DNA from: JAGVDM01 sp964642315
Lineage (GTDB): Bacteria; Patescibacteriota; Gracilibacteria; Peribacterales; Peribacteraceae
Length of the DNA stretch: 64,000 nt
Direction of reading: 5' to 3'
Assembly: GCA_964642315.1 (NCBI GenBank)
Contig: CAZXOG010000001.1
Coordinates: 310,001-374,000 of the forward strand
Below are positions 1 to 10,100 of this stretch, in pieces. Position 1 is the stretch's first letter; each line of letters starts with the position of its first letter. The translations under genes were made by a program, and so were the position numbers. A model generated the notes under the pieces. The model was not told where the DNA came from, did not search any database, and saw nothing but the letters and a program-made list of their open reading frames with translations.

Positions 1-92
1 ACTTGCGCCGTAGGCCGCACGTACCATGTCGCGGCATTTCTTCCTTCCACGCCGCGGGCTTCAGCGAGCGCCTGCGGCATCCATCCTTCCGT

Positions 93-518
93 ATGCCAAC
101 GATCAACCAGCTCATCCGCAGGGGGCGCTCAAGCAAGCGCAGAAAGTCCAAAGCGCCTGCGCTCCAGTACACGTGGAACGCTCTCAAGCTGCGCGATGTG
201 CCGCTCCCCAAGGGGGCCCCGTTCAAGCGTGGCGTGTGCCTCAAAGTCACCACGATGACGCCGAAGAAGCCGAACTCCGCTCTACGCAAAATTGCCCGCG
301 TGCGCCTCACGAACGGCCACGAAGTGAAGGCGTACATCATGGGAGAAGGGCACAATTTGCAGGAACACAGCGTGGTGCTTGTGCGCGGCGGCCGCGTGAA
401 GGACCTCCCGGGCGTGCGCTACCACATTGTCCGTGGCATTTTGGATACCGAGGGCGTGCAGGGCCGCAAGCAGGGCCGTTCCCGCTACGGTGCCAAGCGT
501 CCGAAGGCTGCCAAGTAA
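93..518 (+). CDS. rpsL: 30S ribosomal protein S12
   Basis: Small-subunit decoding-centre protein of 141 residues. The start is the ATG of MPTINQLIRRGR, the canonical S12 N-terminus; the frame stays open further upstream but that part is unlike S12. TPKKPNSALRK and the GEGHNLQEHSVVL and RVKDLPGVRYH segments are all present, including the conserved Asp that RimO can methylthiolate. It is followed by rpsG and fusA, the usual str-operon order. The bases before the start (tccatccttccgt) are pyrimidine-rich with no Shine-Dalgarno sequence. Whether rpoC lies upstream cannot be seen. Confidence 0.97.
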   Translation: MPTINQLIRRGRSSKRRKSKAPALQYTWNALKLRDVPLPKGAPFKRGVCLKVTTMTPKKPNSALRKIARVRLTNGHEVKAYIMGEGHNLQEHSVVLVRGGRVKDLPGVRYHIVRGILDTEGVQGRKQGRSRYGAKRPKAAK

Positions 519-557
519 TCTCTCTTTCTATCCTCCTCTTTTCCTCTCCCGTTCCCC

Positions 558-1016
558 ATGGCCACGCCGGTGAAGAAGTACATTCCCAAGGGCTCCGATC
601 CCACGATTGAGAAGTTCATCAACTGCATGATGGTGAGCGGGAAGAAGTCCATTGCCCGCCGGATCTTCTGGGAGGCCATGGAGATCATCAAAACCCGCAC
701 CAAGGATCAGCCGCTTGAGGTCTTTAGCAAGGCACTCCTCAACGTCACGCCGCTCGTGGAAGTCCGCCCCAAGCGTGTTGGCGGTTCCGTGTACCAGGTG
801 CCGACGGAGGTCGGCCCCAAGCGCCAGCAGTCACTTTCCGTGCGTTGGATCCTCGATGCCGCACGTTCCCGGAAGGGCATTCCCATGGCGCAGCGGCTCG
901 CGATGGAGCTCCTTGACGCCAGCACCGACCAGGGTGCGGCATTCAAGAAGAAGCAGGACGTGATCAAGATGGCGCAGGCGAACAAGGCGTTCGCGCACCT
1001 TGCGGCGCGCAGCTAA
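558..1016 (+). CDS. rpsG: 30S ribosomal protein S7
   Basis: Primary 16S rRNA-binding protein that organises the head of the 30S subunit, 152 residues. The family signature is clear: KFINCMMVSGKKS near the N-terminus, then PLVEVRPKRVGG, VPTEV and the WILDAARSRKG helix. It lies 39 bases after rpsL. That spacer is almost pure pyrimidine (runs of ctctttctatcctcctctttt) and has no Shine-Dalgarno sequence, although the gene must be highly translated. This is the clearest example in the window of a C/T-tract upstream of an internal operon gene. Confidence 0.98.
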   Translation: MATPVKKYIPKGSDPTIEKFINCMMVSGKKSIARRIFWEAMEIIKTRTKDQPLEVFSKALLNVTPLVEVRPKRVGGSVYQVPTEVGPKRQQSLSVRWILDAARSRKGIPMAQRLAMELLDASTDQGAAFKKKQDVIKMAQANKAFAHLAARS

Positions 1017-1031
1017 TCCTCGCCTTTCCCG

Positions 1032-1060
1032 TTGCTTCTTCGGGGCCGTTTCCCTATAGT
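1032..1060 (+). promoter_or_regulatory. Sigma70-type promoter upstream of fusA
   Basis: TTGCTT at 1032-1037, a 17-base spacer and TATAGT at 1055-1060. A small inverted repeat (CCTGC/GCAGG) lies just downstream. It predicts a leader of about 70 bases and some fusA expression independent of rpsL-rpsG. Confidence 0.6.
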
Positions 1061-1138
1061 CCTGCGGAATTGCAGGCTGCAGGATTTCTGCCAGCTTGAC
1101 GGTTTTTCCCTCATTTCCTCTCTTCCCCGCGTCCTATC

Positions 1139-3235
<2,097 letters not shown>

Positions 3236-3249
3236 GGCACGGCGCAGAA

Positions 3250-3295
3250 CAATAGAGCAATGTAGCCATGAAGCCATGGTCACATTGTTCTATTG
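3250..3295 (+). terminator. Long hairpin after fusA, probable terminator
   Basis: A 14-base arm at 3250-3263 pairs with 3282-3295, with 13 Watson-Crick pairs and one G-U. An inner stem CCATG/CATGG lies at 3266-3270 and 3275-3279. No T-run follows, so termination rather than another structural role is inferred from its place at the end of the str operon. Confidence 0.5.
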
Positions 3296-3327
3296 CTGAA
3301 TTTCTGGGGTCCTTCGCATAGATGCAT

Positions 3328-3357
3328 TTGACATCATATGTATCACTGTGATACAAC
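3328..3357 (+). promoter_or_regulatory. Promoter with overlapping operator for the TrpR-type regulator
   Basis: TTGACA at 3328-3333, an 18-base spacer and TACAAC at 3352-3357 (or GATACA at 3350 with a 16-base spacer). A perfect 7-3-7 palindrome, TGTATCA-CTG-TGATACA at 3339-3355, fills the spacer and reaches the -10. That is the geometry of a repressor operator. The adjacent TrpR-family gene suggests autoregulation. Confidence 0.6.
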
Positions 3358-3365
3358 AGTGGCAC

Positions 3366-3815
3366 ATGGCTCAGGAGCGTTTCACCGAAGGCAGTTGGCG
3401 GACCGATCCACGCTTCCGCGCCCTCTGCGCAGCAATCGCTGCATGCAGGGGCGAGGAGGAGATCGCAGACTTCTTGCGGGATATTGCGACGCTCTCGGAA
3501 CTGCAGGCGTTCGGCGAACGGTTAGAAGTTGCGAAGCAGCTTGCCCGCGGGCTTTCGTACCGGCAGGTTGCGGCTTCCACGGGCGCAAGCACGACCACGG
3601 TAACCCGGGTTGCCAAGTATCTTGAGGGCGGGGAGGGCGGATACCGCCGGTACCTCAAGCGGCAGAAGTTCCTCCGGCAGGAGCAGAGCGATGCGGGGCA
3701 GAGCCCGCTCGCGCAGATCATCGAGCGGCAGGCCGAGCGCCATCATGAGCAGGGGCACCCCGCTCTCAGCGGGGAGAGGCCGGGATCGGCGCTGCGCAAA
3801 TTCCTCTCGCGGTAA
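3366..3815 (+). CDS. TrpR-family transcriptional regulator (YerC/YecD-like, HisR candidate)
   Basis: A 149-residue DNA-binding protein of the TrpR-related YerC/YecD type. Residues about 20-90 hold the all-helical TrpR fold, with the recognition helix-turn-helix at LSYRQVAASTGASTTTVTRVAKYL. The C-terminal 60 residues are charged and of unknown role. Comparative-genomics work on Gram-positive bacteria has assigned a TrpR-family protein (HisR) to histidine genes; the next gene here encodes HisG-HisE, so the same role is inferred. The ATG at 3366 lies 8 bases after a -10 element, giving a nearly leaderless mRNA. The effector cannot be read from the sequence. Confidence 0.8.
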   Translation: MAQERFTEGSWRTDPRFRALCAAIAACRGEEEIADFLRDIATLSELQAFGERLEVAKQLARGLSYRQVAASTGASTTTVTRVAKYLEGGEGGYRRYLKRQKFLRQEQSDAGQSPLAQIIERQAERHHEQGHPALSGERPGSALRKFLSR

Positions 3816-3841
3816 AAAAAGATGAGCAGCCCGGGGTCGGC

Positions 3842-3868
3842 CCCTCCTCGTTACGGAGGGTCTTTTTT
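3842..3868 (+). terminator. Intrinsic terminator or attenuator between regulator and hisGE
   Basis: The stem CCCTCC (3842-3847)/GGAGGG (3855-3860), with a 7-base loop, is followed directly by tctttttt. It sits only 14 bases before the hisGE start. An alternative hairpin GGGG-TCGG-CCCC at 3833-3844 shares bases with its left arm, so the two cannot form together. Full termination after the regulator and conditional read-through are both possible. Confidence 0.7.
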
Positions 3869-3881
3869 CTCTATTCCCCCC

Positions 3882-5222
3882 ATGGCTATGGCATATCTTG
3901 AATGTCCGGTTGTTTTGCTCCCGAAGGGTGCATTCGGCCCCGGTTCCCGGGCACCACTCGCCCGGATCTTCGAGCGGGCAGGCTACGACCGCGTGAATGG
4001 CGATTTCGGCCGCAGCGATCAGGTGGAGCAGGGGGAATTCCTCTTCCGTGCCGTGAAGGGCGCAGAGGCCCTTGCAACGCAGCTTGAGCTCTTCCGGGGA
4101 AGGTCGATTGCCGTTGTCATGGGCACCGATGTGTTGGGCGAGGCAGAAGTGCTTGCGCGCAGGCAGGGCATTCAGGCACGCATTGAGCGCCTGCTCACCC
4201 TTGGTATCGGGCGCTGCGAACTGCGAATCCTTGCGCCGGAGGAAACTCCCGTGCGTTCGCCGCAGGACCTTGAAAACCGCAGCATCTTCACCAAGTATCC
4301 GGCGCTCCTCACGGAATTGCTCCAGGGCATCGGCGTTTCCGCGGCAGTTCGCGAAACGTACGGTGCCGATACGCGCGTGAACGAATTCCGCTCCGGCCCT
4401 GAGCCCGTTGCCGCGTTCGAGGTGGTGGGGAGCGGCGAAACAGCGCGGCAGAGCAGGTTGCAGGTCGTTCGGGAGGAGATCCCGTACCCCTCTATTGGTA
4501 CTGCGGATTTCGGCCGGATCCAGACGGATGTTTTCCTCACGGAGCGGCAGGCGCTCTCCGCGCGCCAGCGCGACGCGTATCAGGAATTCGGGCTTGCCCT
4601 GGAGAGCGCGCGGGAGGAGAACCAGTTCGTGACCTTTCGGTTCAATATTCCCGCGGCGTTCCTCCCGGCATTCGCGAAATTCGGCATGAAGGGGCCGACG
4701 GTTGCTTCCGTGCAGACGCCGGATGGCAGCAGCTGGCGGGCCGTGGAAGTCGCCGTTCCCCGCGAGCGAGCGAACACGGTCCGGCGGGAACTCCTCGCTG
4801 CCGGCGCGCGCGACCTCCTGCAGGCGGGGATCGTGAATGCGGAAGTTTCTGCGGATGACTCTGAGGTACTGCGTCTCCTCCCGCTGGAATCCGGCGCGAA
4901 GCAGGAGGCTCCGGAGCCGCAATCCGGAGCCCCGGAAGCCATTGATGCGACCCTCGCGACCCTCGCGGAGACCGTCGCAGAGCGTTCGAGAACAGGCGGG
5001 CCGGGTTCGTACACACGTTCGCTCCTCGACCGCGGGCTGGATGCGTACGGATCCAAGGTCATCGAGGAGGCGACGGAAGTCGTACGTGCGGCGAGGAAGG
5101 AAACCCCCGAGCGCATTGCGGAGGAAACCGCGGATCTGCTCTACCACCTTCTCGTGCTCCTGCAGGGCGAGGGGGTGGCGCTTGCTTCGGTCTCGCGCGT
5201 GTTACGGGAGCGAAGCCGGTAG
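3882..5222 (+). CDS. HisG-HisE fusion: ATP phosphoribosyltransferase / phosphoribosyl-ATP pyrophosphatase
   Basis: A 446-residue fusion covering the first two steps of histidine synthesis. HisG joins ATP and PRPP to give phosphoribosyl-ATP; HisE removes pyrophosphate to give phosphoribosyl-AMP. Residues about 1-245 are the HisG catalytic part, with MGTDVLGEAEV, GIGRCELRI and the PRPP-site segment VVGSGETARQSRL. Residues about 250-325 resemble the HisG_C regulatory domain of long, self-contained HisG. A linker leads to a full HisE at about 354-446 with GSYTRSLLDRG, KVIEEATEV and EETADLLYHLLVLL. HisE is usually fused to HisI, so this pairing is unusual. No other his biosynthesis gene is in the window. 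Start at MAMAYLE, after a C/T-rich tract. Confidence 0.88.
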   Translation: MAMAYLECPVVLLPKGAFGPGSRAPLARIFERAGYDRVNGDFGRSDQVEQGEFLFRAVKGAEALATQLELFRGRSIAVVMGTDVLGEAEVLARRQGIQARIERLLTLGIGRCELRILAPEETPVRSPQDLENRSIFTKYPALLTELLQGIGVSAAVRETYGADTRVNEFRSGPEPVAAFEVVGSGETARQSRLQVVREEIPYPSIGTADFGRIQTDVFLTERQALSARQRDAYQEFGLALESAREENQFVTFRFNIPAAFLPAFAKFGMKGPTVASVQTPDGSSWRAVEVAVPRERANTVRRELLAAGARDLLQAGIVNAEVSADDSEVLRLLPLESGAKQEAPEPQSGAPEAIDATLATLAETVAERSRTGGPGSYTRSLLDRGLDAYGSKVIEEATEVVRAARKETPERIAEETADLLYHLLVLLQGEGVALASVSRVLRERSR

Positions 5223-5230
5223 GCTATTAT
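5220..5230 (+). promoter_or_regulatory. Putative -10 element(s) for ribD
   Basis: TAGGCT at 5220-5225 and TATTAT at 5225-5230 lie at the end of hisGE. TATTAT ends 6 bases before the ribD GTG, predicting a leaderless transcript. No convincing -35 is visible. Confidence 0.45.
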
Positions 5231-5236
5231 GCCGCC

Positions 5237-6289
5237 GTGAATCACGCAGAAGCCATGCACAGGTGCCTTGCGCTCGCCGAACGGGGGAGGGGGAAAGTGG
5301 GGGCGAACCCGCTCGTTGGCGCCGCTCTCGTCCGCGGCGGAAAGATCATTGCGGAGGCGTGGCACCATGCGTTCGGCGATCTGCATGCAGAGCGTCAGCT
5401 CCTCACGGAATTTGATCAAAAAATTTATTCAGGAGATATTCTGTACGTCAATCTGGAGCCATGCTGTCACCACGGCAAGACGCCGCCGTGCACGGCGGCG
5501 ATCCTCGAGCGCGGGATCCGGCACGTTGTCTTTGGCATGCGCGACCCGAACCCGGTGGTTGCGGGGAAGGGGATTGCCTTGCTTGAGCAAGGGGGTGTGC
5601 ATGTGGAAGGGCCGGTTGAACGAGCATCTTGCGAACGAGCAAACAGGGGGTTCCTTTCCGTTGTGGCTCTGGGGAGGCCGTACGTGACACTGCGCAGCGC
5701 CCAGACAGTAGACGGCAGAGTGGCGAAGCCGAACGGGGAACCACTCAAGATCACGTGCAGGCAGCAGGACCTTTGGACGCACCGATTTCTTCGAGCAAGG
5801 CACGATGCGATTCTCGTGGGCATTGGCACCGTTCTGCGCGATAATCCGAGGCTCACAGCGCGCTACTCGAATAAAAAAATAGATCATTACGATCCGCTCC
5901 GCATAGTGCTCGATGCGAATTTGCGTATTCCACTTTCTTCCAAAATTGTCTCCGGGGGATTCGCTCACGGAACGCTCGTGGTGTCATCGCCGATCCGCGG
6001 GGGAGAGCAGAGAGGGGTTGCGCAGGAACTCCGGTCTCGCGGAGTGTGGGTGGAAGAGGTGCCCGTGCGGGATGGTGTATTCGACTGGTGTGCTCTTTGG
6101 AGTCTGCTTGTGACTCCAAAAGAAGGATTTAGCGGCATCACATCCGTTCTCCTGGAAGGAGGGCCTTCCACGTGGGAGGCGTTCCGGCGTGCGGGATTCG
6201 TGGATGAGGAGGTGACGCTGGTCGGTCACGGAGCCACGGCTTTGAGGAACCGCTCGCCGATGCGGAACACGAGTGCGCGCAAACGGTGA
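5237..6289 (+). CDS. ribD: Bifunctional RibD-like deaminase/reductase, C-terminus truncated
   Basis: Family role: RibD deaminates the diaminopyrimidine riboflavin precursor, then reduces its ribose side chain with NADPH. The N-terminal cytidine-deaminase-like domain has the zinc ligands H50 (HAE), C76 (PCC) and C85 (PPC). The reductase domain begins near residue 140, with RPYVTLRSAQTVDGR and LEGGPSTWEAF. After AGFVDEE (about residue 325) the usual APKLLG-type strand and the last 40 or so residues are missing, replaced by about 25 unrelated residues that run into the convergent gene. Reductase activity is therefore doubtful. No other rib gene is in the window. The GTG start follows a -10-like TATTAT by 6 bases. 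Confidence 0.85.
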   Translation: MNHAEAMHRCLALAERGRGKVGANPLVGAALVRGGKIIAEAWHHAFGDLHAERQLLTEFDQKIYSGDILYVNLEPCCHHGKTPPCTAAILERGIRHVVFGMRDPNPVVAGKGIALLEQGGVHVEGPVERASCERANRGFLSVVALGRPYVTLRSAQTVDGRVAKPNGEPLKITCRQQDLWTHRFLRARHDAILVGIGTVLRDNPRLTARYSNKKIDHYDPLRIVLDANLRIPLSSKIVSGGFAHGTLVVSSPIRGGEQRGVAQELRSRGVWVEEVPVRDGVFDWCALWSLLVTPKEGFSGITSVLLEGGPSTWEAFRRAGFVDEEVTLVGHGATALRNRSPMRNTSARKR

Positions 6290-6906
6290 CGGGCAGGCGG
6301 CAGGCCGGTTCGCTGGAATTGCTCAACTGTTTTCGCGAATGCCAGCCCTTTTCTGCGGACTGCCACAAGGCTCTCCGGCCGCGAGTCCACAACGAGACCG
6401 AATTTCCCCCTGCCAAGCATGCACCGCCCCTCGAAGTGGTGGCCGATGTAGCTTGCTCCGAAATACTGCAGTGATTGCGGCAAATGGCTCGTTGTGGCGC
6501 GCATGAGCCCCGTCCACGCTGTCACAGGCGACCCGCCGGTGAAGAGGAGGTAGAACGGCTTGCCGCCGAGCGTTCCGCGGCTGCGCGTTGCGTCATCGAG
6601 CCCGATGCGACCGAGGCGGTCGATGAAATTCTTGAGGTGTGCGGGCACGCTGAAGTTCCACACCGGCGTGGCGATCACGAAGCCCGATGACCGCTGGAGA
6701 AGATTCGCAAGTTCAAGGAAGGCGGGTTCCTGCTCCGTTGCCTCCTCGTAGTGTTTGAGTGTGAAGTGTTCGAGCGTGCTGTCGCGCAGCAGGTGCTTAT
6801 GGATGGTGACATCGCCAGCCTGCTGCATACCCTCTGCGAACGCGTTCGCGAGCACATCGGCGTTGCTAGGATCATTCGTTCCGGCGATGAGGAGGAGAAT
6901 CTCCAT
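6226..6906 (-). CDS. Flavodoxin-fold NAD(P)H-dependent oxidoreductase
   Basis: A 226-residue protein of the NADPH-dependent FMN reductase/flavodoxin-like superfamily. The N-terminal strand and phosphate loop (ILLLIAGTNDPSNADVL) and the segment TPVWNFSVPAHLKNFIDR, typical of FMN-binding quinone or azo reductases, are visible, as is LLFTGGSP later. The C-terminal 40 residues are basic and variable. Its 3' end overlaps the 3' end of ribD by 64 bases on the other strand. A functional link between a flavin enzyme and RibD is tempting, but the genes are convergent, so co-transcription is excluded. Confidence 0.8.
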   Translation of the reverse strand: MEILLLIAGTNDPSNADVLANAFAEGMQQAGDVTIHKHLLRDSTLEHFTLKHYEEATEQEPAFLELANLLQRSSGFVIATPVWNFSVPAHLKNFIDRLGRIGLDDATRSRGTLGGKPFYLLFTGGSPVTAWTGLMRATTSHLPQSLQYFGASYIGHHFEGRCMLGRGKFGLVVDSRPESLVAVRRKGLAFAKTVEQFQRTGLPPARHRLRALVFRIGERFLKAVAP

Positions 6907-6942
6907 GGCGGTGTCTATCGTAGCAGGCGAAGGTCCCGCACG

Positions 6943-6974
6943 CCCGTTCCGAACAGATTCACTTCCGGAACGGG
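6943..6974. repeat. Perfect 9-base inverted repeat between divergent genes
   Basis: CCCGTTCCG at 6943-6951 and CGGAACGGG at 6966-6974 are exact complements separated by 14 bases. The site lies 37 bases upstream of the flavodoxin-fold gene and about 110 bases upstream of the nrdJ promoter. It could be a regulator site or an RNA hairpin; nothing else in this 269-base gap is recognisable. Confidence 0.5.
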
Positions 6975-7086
6975 GCAGTCTGTGCTCCTGTCATCTTTTC
7001 TCTCCGATGCCCCGTGCAGAAGTTGGGCTTCTCCTGCCGTCAGGATGCGGGATTTCCGCAGAGGACACTCCGGGCGGAATACGACC

Positions 7087-7115
7087 TTGACCGCAGGGCG
7101 GCACATCAATATCTT
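7087..7115 (+). promoter_or_regulatory. Promoter of nrdJ
   Basis: TTGACC at 7087-7092, a 17-base spacer and TATCTT at 7110-7115. It predicts a leader of about 54 bases. A small stem GTGGTG/CACCAC lies at its 5' end and a C/T-rich tract just before the ATG. I see no cobalamin box and no clear NrdR box. Confidence 0.6.
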
Positions 7116-7175
7116 GTGGTGTTGCGTGGGTTCACCACGCTAGATGTTGTGTTTCCTTTCCCTCCCGCCTTTCCC

Positions 7176-10100
7176 ATGAGTCCCGCGACTGTCACCACGA
7201 ATTCCGCCGGATCGTTGCGCCGGGTTGAGCGACAGAAGCGTGGGCCCGGGCTCTCCATTCCGCGGATGTTTACAACGCCGGGGAATGATCCTCTTGAGGA
7301 GGTAACGTACGAGCGCCGCACGAGCAAGATCACGAATACCGACGGTTCGGTTGTTTCCCAGATGGATGATGCCGAAGTGCCGGCGGACTGGTCCCAGGTG
7401 GCAACAGACATCGTGGTGAGCAAGTACTTCCGCAAGGCGGGCGTGCCGCAGCTTGATGCGGCGGGGAATCCGCTTCGTGATGAACATGGTGAGGTGATTA
7501 CTGGCCCGGAGCGTTCCGTGAAGCAGATTGTTCGCCGCCTCGCGGGATGCTGGCGGCACTGGGGCGAAATGGGGGGGTACTTCGAGACCGCGCAGGATGC
7601 GCAGGCGTTCGAGGATGAGCTTGCGTACATGCTCGTGCACCAGATGGCGGCGCCGAACAGCCCGCAGTGGTTCAATACAGGGCTCATGTATGCCTACGGG
7701 ATCACCGGCACGCCGCAGGGACACTACTACTGCGATTCCGCCACGGGGGAGGTGCGGGAGAGTCCCGATGCCTACACACACCCCCAGCCGCATGCGTGCT
7801 TCATCCAGTCCGTGGATGACGACATGGTGAATCCGGGCGGCATCATGGATCTGTGGGTGCGGGAGGCGAGGCTCTTTAAATTCGGGTCCGGCACGGGAAC
7901 GAACTTCAGCAAGCTCCGGGGCGAGGGGGAGCCGCTCTCGGGTGGCGGCAAGAGCTCGGGGCTCATGAGCTTCCTCAAGATTGGGGATCGCGCCGCGGGC
8001 GCGATAAAATCCGGCGGCACCACGCGCCGAGCGGCAAAGATGGTCTGCCTCGATCTCGACCATCCGGACATCGAGCAGTTCATCGATTGGAAGGCCAACG
8101 AGGAGAAGAAAGTCGCGGCCATGGCCGCGGCCGGGTACGACACCGATTTCAATAGCGAGGCGTATCAAACTGTTTCCGGCCAGAACTCCAACAACTCCGT
8201 CCGCGTGCCGCACGCGTTCTTCGAGGCGGTAGAGAAGGATGCTCCCTGGAATTTGTACTGGCGCACCGAGCTGCGACAGGCCGTCGCAGAAGGCAGGCCG
8301 CCGAAGCCCTCCAAAACTCTCACGGCGCGGCAGCTCTGGGACCGCATCGGGTACGCAGCGTGGGCGTGCGCTGATCCGGGGGTCCAGTACGACACGACCA
8401 TCAATGACTGGCACACCTGCCCGGCCGACGGCCGCATCAACGCATCGAATCCCTGCAGCGAGTACATGTTCCTGGATAACACGGCGTGCAATCTGGCCTC
8501 TATCAACCTCATGAAATTCTACAATGAGGAGCACGGCGCGTTCGAAGTGGAGCGCTTCCGGCACGCGGTGCGCCTGTGGACGGTCGTCCTGGAGATTTCC
8601 GTGCTCATGGCGCAGTTCCCGAGCAAGGAAGTCGCGCGCTTAAGCTACGAGTTCCGCACGCTGGGGCTTGGGTACGCCAATATCGGCGCCATGCTCATGC
8701 GTATGGGGATCCCGTACGATTCCGAGGAAGGCCGCGCGATCTGCGGCGCCATCACGGCAATTCTCACGGGGGAGGCCTACGCGACGTCCGCCGAGATGGC
8801 GAAGGTGCTCGGAACCTTCCCGGGCTACGAGCGCAACCGCGCTTCCATGCTCCGCGTGATTCGCAACCACCGCCGGGCGGCGTACGATGCGCCGCGCGCA
8901 GAGTACGAGGATCTCCACGTCAAACCCGTGGGGATCGATCAGCGGCGGTGCCCGCCGGCGCTTCTCGTTGCGGCGAAGGAGTGCTGGGACCGTGCGCTCG
9001 CATGGGGCGAGCAGTACGGCTACCGCAACGCACAGACCACTGTCATTGCCCCTACGGGAACCATCGGCCTCCTCATGGATTGCGACACCACCGGCGTAGA
9101 ACCGGATTTCGCTATCGTGAAGTTCAAAAAGCTCGCCGGCGGCGGCTACATGAAGATCGCGAACCAGTCCGTAAAGCCGGCGCTCCTGCGCCTCGGCTAC
9201 ACGGCGGATCAGGTGAAGGCCATCATGCAGTACGTCATCGGGAGCCTGAGCCTGGAGGGTGCCCCGCACATCAATCGTCAGTCGCTCAAGGAGCGCGGCT
9301 TCACCGACGAGGATATCGCCACCGTGGAGAAGGCGCTCCCGACAGTCTTCGAGCTGGGGTTTGCCCTCAACCGCTGGGCGCTCGGCGACCGCGCACTCGA
9401 GCGCATGGGGTTCGCGAAGGAGGAGTACGAGAAGCAGGAGTTCCACCTGCTCCACTCCCTCGGGTTCACCGATCAGCAGATCGAGGAGGCGAACGTCTAC
9501 GTCTGCGGCCACATGACGGTGGAGGGCGCTCCGTTCCTGAAGGAGGAGCACTTGCCGGTATTCGACTGTGCGAGCAAGTGCGGCAAGATCGGCAAGCGGT
9601 TCATCGGCGTGGAAGGACACATCCGCATGATGGCAGCGGCGCAGCCCTTCATCTCGGGCGCAATCAGCAAGACGATCAACCTGCCGCACGAGGCGACGGT
9701 AGAGGACATCAAGAATGCGTACTTCCTCTCGTGGAGGCTCGGCCTAAAGGCCAACGCGCTCTATCGCGACGGGTGCAAACTGAGCCAGCCGCTCAGCAGC
9801 AAGTCCGACGCGAAGAAAGCTCGCCGTTTGGCTGTACCTGTCCCGGCAGGAGAGGTGAAGGAGAAGATCATCATCAAGGAAGTCATCAAGGAGGTTCCGC
9901 GCCGCCGCAAACTCCCGGATGAACGCATGAGCATTACACACAAGCTGAGCGTGGCCGGCCACGAGGCGTACATCCACGTCGGCCTGTACGAGAACGGCAC
10001 ACCGGGGGAAATTTTCATCAAGATGAGTAAGGAGGGTTCCACGCTCTCCGGCGTCATGGATACGCTGGCGCTCTCGCTCTCCATGAACCTGCAGTACGGC

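Noticed and set aside
3822..3881. N-terminal extension or His-rich leader peptide of hisGE
   Set aside because: The frame is open from an ATG at 3822, but its codons encode no His run, lie across a terminator hairpin, and do not match HisG. The start at 3882 is preferred.
6907..7175. Cobalamin riboswitch upstream of the B12-dependent nrdJ
   Set aside because: No B12 box or the expected conserved segments are visible; the leader after the predicted promoter is only about 54 bases, too short for that riboswitch.
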